Positions 14,256 to 21,571 of a DNA stretch of 38,025 nt are shown piece by piece. Both the position numbers and the translations under genes were made by a program. The notes beneath the pieces were generated by a model. The model was not told where the DNA came from, ran no database searches, and worked only from the letters and a program-made list of their open reading frames with translations. Position 1 is the first letter of the stretch. Each line of letters begins with the position of its first letter. The stretch spans positions 1 through 38,025 of the forward strand of contig CALEYV010000092.1 in assembly GCA_937927875.1 (NCBI GenBank). Reading direction: 5' to 3'. The DNA is from an uncultured Actinomycetes bacterium. GTDB taxonomy: Bacteria; Actinomycetota; Acidimicrobiia; IMCC26256; PALSA-555.

Positions 14256-15512
14256 GTGGCGGCGCCGCCCACGACCGATCTCCCCGTTGAAGCGATCGAC
14301 TTCGGGGACATGACGCTGTGGGACCGGGACGACTGGCCCGGGATGTTCGCCCGGCTGCGGGAGCAACGCCCGGTCTCCTGGCACACCGAGCCCCAGATCC
14401 CGGGGATGACGTTGGGTCCCGGCCCCGGCTTCTGGTCGCTCGTCCGCTACGACGACATCGTGCAGGCCAGCCGCAACCCCGAGGTCTTCATCTCCGGTCG
14501 CGGCACGAACATCCCCGATTTCCCGCCCGAGGTCTACGAGTTCCTCGGCTCGATGATCAACATGGACCCGCCCCGCCACACCCGGTTCCGGCTGATCGTG
14601 AACCGGGGCTTCACCCCCCGCCAGGTGGGCGCGATCGAGGCCAGCGTCCACGACCGGGCCCGTTCCATCGTCGACGCGGTCGCCGAGCAGGGCAGCTGCG
14701 ACTTCGTGAGCGAGATCGCGGCGGCGCTGCCGCTGCAGATCATCTGCGACATGATGGGCATCCCCGAGTCCGACTACCAGTGGGTCTTCGACAAGACCAA
14801 CGTCGTCCTCGGCGCGAGCGACCCCGAGTACGGGGGTGAGATCACCGCCGCCTTCCTCGCCAGCCAGGAGCTGTGGCAGTACGCGCAGCAGCTGCGGGCC
14901 GACCGGCTGCAGAGCCCCCGCGACGACATCACGACCACCATCTCCCAGGCCGAGGTCGACGGGCACAGCCTCACCCCGGAGGAGTTCGGGTCCTTCTTCG
15001 TGCTCCTCGTCGTGGCCGGCAACGAGACCACCCGCAACGCGATCAGCCACGGCATGCTCGCCCTCACCGACAACCCCGACCAGCGCCGGATCTGGCTCGA
15101 CGACTTCGAGGGCGTCGCGCCCACCGCGGTCGAGGAGATCATCCGCTGGGCGACCCCGGTCATCCACTTCCGCCGCACCTGCGTCGCCCAAGACGTCGAG
15201 ATCGGCGGGCAGCGGATCGAAGAGGGCCAGAAGGTCGTGCTCTGGTACAACTCGGCGAACCGCGACGAGCGGCACTTCGAGGACCCCTACCGCTTCGACG
15301 TGCGGCGGGCGCCGAACGAGCACGTCGGCTTCGGCGGCGGCGGCCCCCACTTCTGTCTCGGGGCCCACCTGGCCCGCCGGGAGATCAACGTGATGTTCGA
15401 GGAGCTGTTCCGCCGGCTGCCCGACATCGAGGTGTCGGGCGAGCCCGAGCTGCTGCTCTCGAACTTCATCCACGGCATCAAGCGGATGCCGGTCTCGTTC
15501 ACGCCCGCCTGA
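14256..15512 (+). CDS. Cytochrome P450 (CYP125/CYP124-like actinobacterial clan)
   Basis: A 418-aa soluble bacterial P450. Oxygen-activation motif AGNETT lies at residues 254-259 (I-helix), the K-helix ExxR is in VEEIIRW, and the heme loop is FGGGGPHFCLG with the thiolate ligand Cys367. DPPRHTRFRLIVNRGFTPR is the C-helix region. The AGNETTRN I-helix and LPVEAIDFGDMTLWDRDD N-terminus recall mycobacterial CYP125/CYP142/CYP124 enzymes that hydroxylate the terminal carbon of cholesterol side chains or methyl-branched lipids; this is resemblance, not proof. The frame opens at 14211, but GTG 14256 is favoured by TAGAGT upstream and by the usual N-terminus. Redox partners are not in the window. It converges with a second P450. 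Confidence 0.93.
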   Translation: MAAPPTTDLPVEAIDFGDMTLWDRDDWPGMFARLREQRPVSWHTEPQIPGMTLGPGPGFWSLVRYDDIVQASRNPEVFISGRGTNIPDFPPEVYEFLGSMINMDPPRHTRFRLIVNRGFTPRQVGAIEASVHDRARSIVDAVAEQGSCDFVSEIAAALPLQIICDMMGIPESDYQWVFDKTNVVLGASDPEYGGEITAAFLASQELWQYAQQLRADRLQSPRDDITTTISQAEVDGHSLTPEEFGSFFVLLVVAGNETTRNAISHGMLALTDNPDQRRIWLDDFEGVAPTAVEEIIRWATPVIHFRRTCVAQDVEIGGQRIEEGQKVVLWYNSANRDERHFEDPYRFDVRRAPNEHVGFGGGGPHFCLGAHLARREINVMFEELFRRLPDIEVSGEPELLLSNFIHGIKRMPVSFTPA

Positions 15513-15540
15513 TCGGCGAGCCGAGCCGAGCTCAGGCGGG
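15504..15540. terminator. Inverted repeat between convergent P450 genes, possible bidirectional terminator
   Basis: CCCGCCTGA (15504-15512) and TCAGGCGGG (15532-15540) form a perfect 9-bp stem with a 19-nt loop that itself holds CGGC/GCCG pairs. Both stop codons are inside the stem, as both proteins end in Pro-Ala. No T-tract follows, so a terminator role is plausible but not certain. Confidence 0.4.
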
Positions 15541-16782
15541 GCCGAACTCCACCGGAATCTCGGCGTAGGCGCACGCGAACGCGGACGGCACCTTCGTCGG
15601 CTCGGCGCCCGGGGCGAGCCGGAGCGGCGGCAGCCGCGTCAACAGCTCCTCGAACATGACCCGGATCTCGAGCCGGGCCAGCGACGCGCCGAGGCAGAAG
15701 TGGGTGCCGAACCCGAACGCCACGTGGTGGTTGTGGCGCCGCGTCACGTCGAGGACGTCCGGCTCCTCGAAGGCGCGCTCGTCGCGGTTGGCCGACCCGT
15801 ACATCAGAAGCAGCTCCTCGCCGGCCCTGATCTGCTCGTCGCCGAGCTGGTGGTCGACGGTCGCGGTGCGCCGCATGTTGAGGATTGGGGTGACCCAGCG
15901 GATGAACTCGTCGACGCCGGTCTCGGCGAGGATCCCGGGGTCCGCGGCCAGACGGGCCCGCTGGTCGGGGTGGCGGATGAGCTCGAGGCACATGGTGCCG
16001 ATCACGGTGCGGGTGGTCTCGGCGCCGCCGTCGAGGAGCAGCAGCGCCTCGTGGACGATCTCGTCCTCGGTGAGCGGCCGCGTCGTCCCGTCCGGGAACT
16101 CGACCTCGGCGTGCGCCCACACCGAGAGGAGGTCGTCGCGGGGCTCGCGGCGGCGGGCCTCGAGGGTCTCGAGGGTGACGGCCGCGAACTCGAGGACCGC
16201 GTTCATCGTGGCCTCGCCCGCCTGGGGCTGGCCGCCGTCGGTCGGGTAGGTGCCGCCGGACAGCATCGTGACCTCGCTCCACTGCTGGCAGCGGGGCGCC
16301 AGCTCGGGCGGGAAGCCGAGCATCTCGCAGATCACCCGGGCCGGCAGCGGCGCGGCCAGGTCGTGGACCGCGTCGCAGGCGCCGGCCGGGGCGACCCGGT
16401 CGATGAGCTCGTCGGCGATCCTCCGCACGTGGTCCTCGTGCTGCTTGACCGAGCGGGGGGTGAACCGGCGGGCGACCAGCCGCCGCTTGTTCTGGTGCAG
16501 GGGGTCGTCGTTGTTGATCGACGACACGTCGCCGACGATCCGCGGCCGTGACCCGAGGGAGGAGGTGTAGCGGGCCGGGTCCTTCTCGACCTCGACCACG
16601 TCGTGGTAGCGGCTGATCCCCCAGATGCCGTGCACCGGGTCGCGGTACACCGGCGCCTCGTCGCGCAGCCGCCGGTACAGCGGCAGCGGCTCGCCGGCGT
16701 ACAGCGCCCCGTCGAGCAGGTTCACCTCGAGGCGTTGGCTCCCGCCTCGGGGGCGGGTCACGGCGGGGCCGGCCGGGGTCAC
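15532..16782 (-). CDS. Cytochrome P450
   Basis: A 416-aa bacterial P450 distinct from its convergent neighbour. The I-helix motif is DGGAETTR, the K-helix ExxR is in VDEFIRW, and the heme loop is FGFGTHFCLG with Cys363 as ligand. NNDDPLHQNKRRLVARRFTP marks the C-helix. The I-helix has Gly-Ala-Glu-Thr-Thr in place of the more common Ala-Gly-x-Asp/Glu-Thr, still with acid-Thr for oxygen activation. It resembles the many actinobacterial P450s of steroid and terpenoid catabolism; substrate unknown. The GTG at 16782 is preceded by TAACCT at 8 nt on the minus strand. It diverges from the EEP-family gene with a shared promoter of 26 nt. Confidence 0.93.
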   Translation of the reverse strand: MTPAGPAVTRPRGGSQRLEVNLLDGALYAGEPLPLYRRLRDEAPVYRDPVHGIWGISRYHDVVEVEKDPARYTSSLGSRPRIVGDVSSINNDDPLHQNKRRLVARRFTPRSVKQHEDHVRRIADELIDRVAPAGACDAVHDLAAPLPARVICEMLGFPPELAPRCQQWSEVTMLSGGTYPTDGGQPQAGEATMNAVLEFAAVTLETLEARRREPRDDLLSVWAHAEVEFPDGTTRPLTEDEIVHEALLLLDGGAETTRTVIGTMCLELIRHPDQRARLAADPGILAETGVDEFIRWVTPILNMRRTATVDHQLGDEQIRAGEELLLMYGSANRDERAFEEPDVLDVTRRHNHHVAFGFGTHFCLGASLARLEIRVMFEELLTRLPPLRLAPGAEPTKVPSAFACAYAEIPVEFGPA

Positions 16783-16790
16783 GCGACCGC

Positions 16791-16800
16791 AGGTTACTGT
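16791..16800. promoter_or_regulatory. Overlapping divergent -10 elements (P450 / EEP gene)
   Basis: TACTGT (16795-16800, plus) and TAACCT (16796-16791, minus) overlap by the central TA. Each lies exactly 8 nt from its start codon (16809 plus, 16782 minus), a symmetric bidirectional promoter for two leaderless genes. Confidence 0.5.
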
Positions 16801-16808
16801 CGGCCGCC

Positions 16809-17648
16809 GTGAGCGACGCCTGGCAGGCCCCGTCGCGCGTCGACACTCGACTCTCGGTGCTGACCTGGAACCTGTGGTGGCGGTTCGGGCCGTGGGAGTC
16901 GCGCCAGCCCGCCATCGTGCGCACGCTGGCCCGCCTCGCGCCCGACGTCGTCTGCCTCCAGGAGGTGTGGGCGGAGCGGGAGGGACGCCGGCAGGCCGAC
17001 CAGCTCGCGGCCGCCCTGGGCGGCTACTACGTCGCCGAGGCCGCCGGGCTCGGCTTCGACCTCGCCCCCCAGAGCCTCGGGAACGCCATCCTCTCCCGGT
17101 GGCCGATCCGGGCCCAGGAGGCCCGGCCGCTGCCCGCCCCCGAGGGCCTCGACGAGCTGCGGGTGGTGCTGCGGGCCGAGATCGACGGGCCCCGGGGCGC
17201 CTTCGACGTCTACGTCACCCACCTGAACTGGCGGCTCGACCAGAGCCACGTCCGCCAGGCCCAGGTGCGGGCCATCTGCGAGTTCGTGGCCGAGGCGAAG
17301 GACGACCGCTCTTACCCGCCGCTGCTGTGCGGCGACTTCAACGCCGAGCCCGGCGCCGAGGAGATCCGGATGGTCACCGGCCTGACCACCGCCCCGGTCC
17401 CGAAGCTGGTGTTCCTCGACGCGTGGCAGGCCGGCGGCGACGGCGGCCCCGGGCACACCTGGAACAACGCCAACCCGTTTGCGGCTGTGGACTGCGAGCC
17501 CAACCGGCGCATCGACTACGTCTTCGTCGGCTACCCCCGGGACCGCGGGGCGGGCCAGGTGGTGGCGGCCCGGGTCGAGGCCACCGACCCCGTCGACGGG
17601 GTGCACCCCTCCGACCACTACGCGCTCTACGCCGAGCTGCGCTACTGA
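16809..17648 (+). CDS. Endonuclease/exonuclease/phosphatase (EEP) family phosphoesterase
   Basis: A 279-aa protein with every EEP catalytic motif in order: LTWNLWW (Asn), VVCLQEVW (metal-binding Glu), GNAILSRWPI, VYVTHLNWR (His), LLCGDFNAEP (Asp/Asn), RRIDYVFV (Asp) and a closing HPSDHYALYAEL (Asp-His). The family cleaves phosphodiester or phosphomonoester bonds in DNA, RNA, sphingomyelin, inositol phosphates or nucleotides. No signal peptide or membrane segment is seen, so it should be cytoplasmic; the substrate is open. GTG 16809 has a TACTGT -10 at 8 nt. The gene diverges from the P450 and is followed after 66 nt by a conserved hypothetical on the same strand. Confidence 0.9.
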   Translation: MSDAWQAPSRVDTRLSVLTWNLWWRFGPWESRQPAIVRTLARLAPDVVCLQEVWAEREGRRQADQLAAALGGYYVAEAAGLGFDLAPQSLGNAILSRWPIRAQEARPLPAPEGLDELRVVLRAEIDGPRGAFDVYVTHLNWRLDQSHVRQAQVRAICEFVAEAKDDRSYPPLLCGDFNAEPGAEEIRMVTGLTTAPVPKLVFLDAWQAGGDGGPGHTWNNANPFAAVDCEPNRRIDYVFVGYPRDRGAGQVVAARVEATDPVDGVHPSDHYALYAELRY

Positions 17649-17714
17649 CCCCCCGACGGCGCCACGGGGAGCGACTGGCCGGTCTTTGAGCCGGTCGGCA
17701 AGAATGGGAGCCCT

Positions 17715-18377
17715 ATGAGCGTCGAGTCCCGCGATTCCGTGTCCCTGAAGCCGGCCGAGCTCGATGAGCTCGGCCAGTTCGTGGCGGGGGTCGGTCTGCC
17801 GATCGACGACCAGGCCCTCGACCATCACGTCGAGCAGTTCCCGCTGGTGGCCATCTGCGTCGAGGACGACGAGCTGCACGGGTTCCTCTTCGGGTCCCTC
17901 GAGCGGATCGGGGGCACCCCGTGCATCATCTGGGGCCTCGGCGCCACCCGGCGGGGCCGCACCGCCCGCGCCTCCCTCGAGGCCCTGGTCGGCGAGCTCT
18001 ACCGGCGGGCCGCGATCTCGTTCCCGGACGAGGACGTCCTCGTCGCGGGCCGGGTCGCCCACCCCGCCTCCTACGCCATGCTCCTCGAGCTGGCCGACGT
18101 CTGCCCCCGCCCGAAGTACAACCCCAACGGCGAGGAGCGGGCGTGGGGCCGCCGGCTCGCCCGCCGGTTCGGCTGCGACGCCCGCTACGACGACCGGAAG
18201 TTCAAGGTGAAGGCGGGCGGCAAGTCCGAGGCCGTCCTCGACGCCCGGTACGTGAAGCTGGGCGGGAAGGCCGCCGCCGACCTGGTCGGGACGGTCAAGC
18301 CCGAGAAGGGCGAGGCCCTCATCGCCTACGGGTGGGCGATGGCCGAGGCGCTGGCCAGCGACCTCGGCCGCCGCTGA
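17715..18377 (+). CDS. Conserved hypothetical protein, possibly with a GNAT-like N-terminal half
   Basis: A 220-aa soluble protein. Residues 45-105 (VAICVEDDELHGFLFGSLER, then CIIWGLGATRRGRTARASLE) have the strand-strand-helix rhythm of an acetyltransferase: two hydrophobic strands, then a basic Arg/Gly-rich turn where acetyl-CoA would bind. The C-terminal half is different, with YNPNGEERAWGRRLARRFG, KFKVKAGGKSE and KLGGKAAADLVGTVKPEKGE, basic and possibly nucleic-acid- or phosphate-binding. I do not recognise a named family. The ATG is preceded by GGGAG at a good distance (SD), unlike its neighbours. Its TGA abuts, with no gap, the stop of the convergent DUF255 gene (TGATCA at 18375-18380). 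Confidence 0.7.
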   Translation: MSVESRDSVSLKPAELDELGQFVAGVGLPIDDQALDHHVEQFPLVAICVEDDELHGFLFGSLERIGGTPCIIWGLGATRRGRTARASLEALVGELYRRAAISFPDEDVLVAGRVAHPASYAMLLELADVCPRPKYNPNGEERAWGRRLARRFGCDARYDDRKFKVKAGGKSEAVLDARYVKLGGKAAADLVGTVKPEKGEALIAYGWAMAEALASDLGRR

Positions 18378-20423
18378 TCAGCTCCCCACGGCCAGCGCGT
18401 CGTCGAGGGCGCTGCGCAGCGCGTCGGGGCTCGTGACCGGCGCCCGGCACGTGTAGCGCTCGCACACGTACGCGGTCGCCAGCCCGTCCACGACCGGCCG
18501 GTCGGCGAGCAGCGGCGACCGGTCCCCGCCCCGGCCCGGCGGCGCGCTGAGCGTCACGGCGTTCGGCACCAGCCGGCCCAGCACCTCGCGCCGGAGCGCG
18601 GCGAGCTCGGGACCGTCACCGACCAGCGCCACCTCGAGCGGCGCGGCCAGGGCCCGCTCGACCGCCGCCAGGAGATAGGTGAACGCGTCCGGGTGCTCGA
18701 CGAGGATCGGCGCCAGCGCGCGCAGCCAGCGGAGGGCCGACGCCTCGTAGCGGTCCTCGCCGGTCAGGGCGGCCAGGCGGAGCAGCCCGTGGCAGGCCAG
18801 CGAGCTGGCGGCGGGGGTCGCCCCGTCCTGCACGTCCTTCGGGCGGACGATGAGCGGCTCGGCGTCGGCGGCGGTGCTGAAGAAGCCGCCGCCCTCCGGG
18901 TCCTCGAATCGGGCCAGCAGGTCGTCGGCGGTGCGGCGGGCGTCGTCGAGCCACGCCACGTCGTCGACCTCGGCCAGGCTCACCAGCGCCTCGAGCAGCG
19001 CCGCGTAGTCCTCGGCGAAGGCGAGCACCTTCGCCTCGCCGCCCTGCCAGGCGTGCAGCAGCCGGCCGTCGGCGCGCTTCAGGGTGTCGAGCAGGAAGCG
19101 TGCGTTCGCGCGTGCCGCGTCGAGCCAGTCGGGCCGCTCGAACGCGCCCGCGGCCTCGGTGAGCGCGCGCAGGAAGAGCGCGTTCCAACCCAGCAGCACC
19201 TGGTCGTCGAGGCCCGGCCGCACCCGGCTCGCGCGCGCCTCGAGCAGCCGGAGGCGGCACCGCTCGACGGCCTCGGGTCGATCCTGGGCGGGGTCGACCG
19301 CGTGGAGGATGTTGCCCCGGAAGCCGGTGTGGGGGTCCTCGAAGTTGCCGTGCTCGGTGACGCCGAAGTAGCGGATCACGGCCGGCGCGTCGTCGCCGCA
19401 CACCGCGGTCAGCTCCTCGAGCGACCACAGGTAGAACTTGCCCTCGACGCCCTCGGAGTCGGCGTCCTCGGCCGCGTAGAAGCCGCCGTCGGGGTGGCGC
19501 AGGTCGCGCAGCACGTAGGCGACGAGCTCCTCGACCACCCGCTGGTGGCGGGGGTCGCGGGTGACGAGCCAGCCGCGGGTGTAGGCGCCGAGCAGCAGCG
19601 CCTGGTCGTAGAGCATCTTCTCGAAGTGGGGGACCAGCCAGTAGTCGTCGACCGAGTAGCGGTGGAACCCGCCGCCGACCTGGTCGCAGATCCCTCCCGC
19701 GGCCATGGCGTCGAGGGTCACCGTCGCCATCTCGAGCGCGCTCGCGTCGCCGTGCTCGACGTGGGCCCGCAGCAGGAGCTCGATGGCGCTCGACGGTGGG
19801 AACTTCGGGGCCCGCCCGAAGCCGCCGAACCGGGCGTCGAACCGGCTCGCGGTCCGGGACCGGGCCTCGCTGAGGATCCGCGGCGACAGGTCACCGCCGC
19901 CGCCGGCGCCGAGGGTGACGCTGCGCTCGACGACGGCGCGCAGCCGTTGGCCCTGCTCGACCAGGTCGCCGCGGCGGTCCCGCCAGGCCTCGTCGACGCG
20001 CTCCAGCAGGTGCACGAAGCCGATCAGCCCGTGGCGGTCCTCCCTCGGGAAGTAGGTCCCGCCGAGGAACGGCGTGCCGTCCGGGGCCAGGAACACCGTC
20101 ATCGGCCAGCCGCCGTGGCCGCTCATCGCCAGCACCGCCTGCATGTACACGGCGTCGACGTCCGGCCGCTCCTCGCGGTCCACCTTGACGCTGACGAACC
20201 GCTCGTTCATCACCGCCGCCACGTCGGCGTCCTCGAATGATTCGTGGGCCATCACGTGGCACCAGTGGCACGACGAGTAGCCGACCGAGAGGAGGATCGG
20301 GCAGTCGCGCGCCCGCGCCTGTTCGAACACGTCGTCGCCCCACGCGTACCAGTCGACCGGGTTGTCGGCGTGCTGTCGCAGGTACGGGCTCAGCTCGTCA
20401 CGCGGCGTGTCGCGGAGGAGCAC
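18378..20423 (-). CDS. Thioredoxin-fold DUF255 / YyaL (SSP411) family protein
   Basis: A 681-aa protein of the YyaL/spermatogenesis-associated 20 family: an N-terminal thioredoxin-like domain with the hallmark SPYLRQHADNPVDWYAW, redox-type motif CHWCHVMAHESFED, VKVDREERPDVDAVYM and GGWPMTVFLAPDGTPFLGGT, then an (alpha/alpha)6 barrel of the N-acylglucosamine-2-epimerase/cellobiose-epimerase type (from about residue 190; GGFHRYSVDDYWLVPHFEKM, FYLWSLEEL, LLGWNALFLRAL). The family is widespread from bacteria to mammals, and its enzymatic activity remains unsettled. No signal peptide. GTG 20423 fits CAAGAT at 6 nt upstream on the minus strand. It diverges from the broken TIR gene and converges on the hypothetical at 17715. 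Confidence 0.93.
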   Translation of the reverse strand: MLLRDTPRDELSPYLRQHADNPVDWYAWGDDVFEQARARDCPILLSVGYSSCHWCHVMAHESFEDADVAAVMNERFVSVKVDREERPDVDAVYMQAVLAMSGHGGWPMTVFLAPDGTPFLGGTYFPREDRHGLIGFVHLLERVDEAWRDRRGDLVEQGQRLRAVVERSVTLGAGGGGDLSPRILSEARSRTASRFDARFGGFGRAPKFPPSSAIELLLRAHVEHGDASALEMATVTLDAMAAGGICDQVGGGFHRYSVDDYWLVPHFEKMLYDQALLLGAYTRGWLVTRDPRHQRVVEELVAYVLRDLRHPDGGFYAAEDADSEGVEGKFYLWSLEELTAVCGDDAPAVIRYFGVTEHGNFEDPHTGFRGNILHAVDPAQDRPEAVERCRLRLLEARASRVRPGLDDQVLLGWNALFLRALTEAAGAFERPDWLDAARANARFLLDTLKRADGRLLHAWQGGEAKVLAFAEDYAALLEALVSLAEVDDVAWLDDARRTADDLLARFEDPEGGGFFSTAADAEPLIVRPKDVQDGATPAASSLACHGLLRLAALTGEDRYEASALRWLRALAPILVEHPDAFTYLLAAVERALAAPLEVALVGDGPELAALRREVLGRLVPNAVTLSAPPGRGGDRSPLLADRPVVDGLATAYVCERYTCRAPVTSPDALRSALDDALAVGS

Positions 20424-20507
20424 GTGGCCATCTTGACAGCGCGGATCGGGCGCCCAAAAACTGGTGGCGGCTCAGGCGGGCGAACTGAGCGATCGACTGG
20501 CGGTGGG

Positions 20508-21544
20508 ATGAGTCGAGTGCGACGAGCCCAGTCGGTACGGACGGCTTCATCAGCTACGCCCAGGACGAAGACGGCGTCCCCGCCGCCGACCTCGCCGACC
20601 GGCTCGAGGCGGCCGGCGTGACGGTCTGGATCGCGGACCGCAGCCTCGCCGGCGCCCAGAACTACGGCCCCGAGGTCGTGCAGGCGATCTCGAACTGCAA
20701 GGTGCTCGCGGTGCTGTGCTCGACGGCGTCGCTGCACTCGCCGCACGTCGCGGTCGAGGTGGAGATGGCGTCCGAGGCCCGACGCCCCCGGCTGCCGCTG
20801 CTGCTGGACAACACGCCGTTCCCCGATCAGATCCGCTACTGGCTCACGGGGGCGAACTGGATCGACGTCCGGGGCCCGGCCGAGCGGTGGTTCCCGCAGC
20901 TGCTCCGGGCGCTCGGGGGGCTCGGGGTCGACGGCCGGCCCGGCTCCGAGGCCGCCGCGGTCGCCGCCGCGATGCCCGGCGGGACGACCGCGGCAGCGAG
21001 GCCGCAGGCCGGACCGGCGCTGACCCGACGGCTCCGCCGACGGTGGCCGTGGCTGGCCGCCGCCGTCGCGGCCATCGCCATCGCGGTCGGCGCCATCGCC
21101 GGGCTCAGCGGCGGCGGGAGCGGCACCGGGGGTCTGAGCCAGGCCTAGGCCGGACGTGACGACGCGGCGGTCGCCGCCGCGACCAACGCCGAGCAGGCCG
21201 CCTTCGCGGCCCAGATCCGCACCTGGGACCGGACCACGACCGCGGTTTGCGCGACGACCGCGGCCGGTCCGCTCAGCGCCGCGCTCCAACGGGCCACACA
21301 GGAGATCCAGCGCATTGCCGCCCGCTACAAGCCCGCAGCGCCGGTGCTGAACGCCGAGCTCCGGGCCGCGGCGGCGGTGCGGCGCGACCTCGGCGATCTC
21401 GTGCGCCTGAACGAAGGCCTGGCGCTGAGCGACTGGTCGCAGCGCTACACGGGGGACCTGGCGACCCTGGTCCGCGCCGCCGGCGCCAGCCGGATCGCGC
21501 TCGGGCTGGCTCCGGCCAGTGCGCCCCCGAACGCGCTGTCCTGA
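20508..21544 (+). pseudogene. Broken TIR-domain transmembrane protein gene (lost start frame and in-frame amber stop)
   Basis: One reading frame (20489-21544) encodes a coherent architecture. A TIR domain begins with DGFISYAQDEDG near 20540, continues with LADRLEAAGVTVWIADRSLA, the BB-loop-like GAQNYGPEVVQAI, CSTASLHSPHVAVEVEMASE (Glu where TIR NADases carry the catalytic acid), and ends near 20925. A Pro/Ala linker, RRLRRRWPW, a membrane helix (LAAAVAAIAIAVGAIAGL) and a helical C-terminal domain follow. Two defects: after the TGA at 20486-20488 the frame has no ATG, GTG or TTG before 20618, inside the TIR domain, while ATG 20508 is in another frame; and TAG at 21146-21148 cuts just after the membrane helix, although the same frame continues openly to TGA 21542-21544. 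Decay or sequencing error fits best. A short product from GTG 20618 to 21148 would lack the first TIR strand. GCTCAG/CTGAGC (20470-20490) is an inverted repeat upstream. Confidence 0.72.
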
Positions 21545-21571
21545 CGCCGCCCGGCAGCGCCGAAGCTCGCG

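Noticed and set aside
13719..15473. Long upstream extension of the minus-strand methyltransferase frame
   Set aside because: It is antisense to the cupin and P450 genes, both with clear catalytic motifs; the true start is GTG 13718 with a -10 before it.
17673..17696. GACTGGC/GCCGGTC hairpin between the EEP gene and the hypothetical gene
   Set aside because: The stem has a G-T wobble, no T-run, and lies close to the next start; such stems arise often by chance in this GC-rich sequence.
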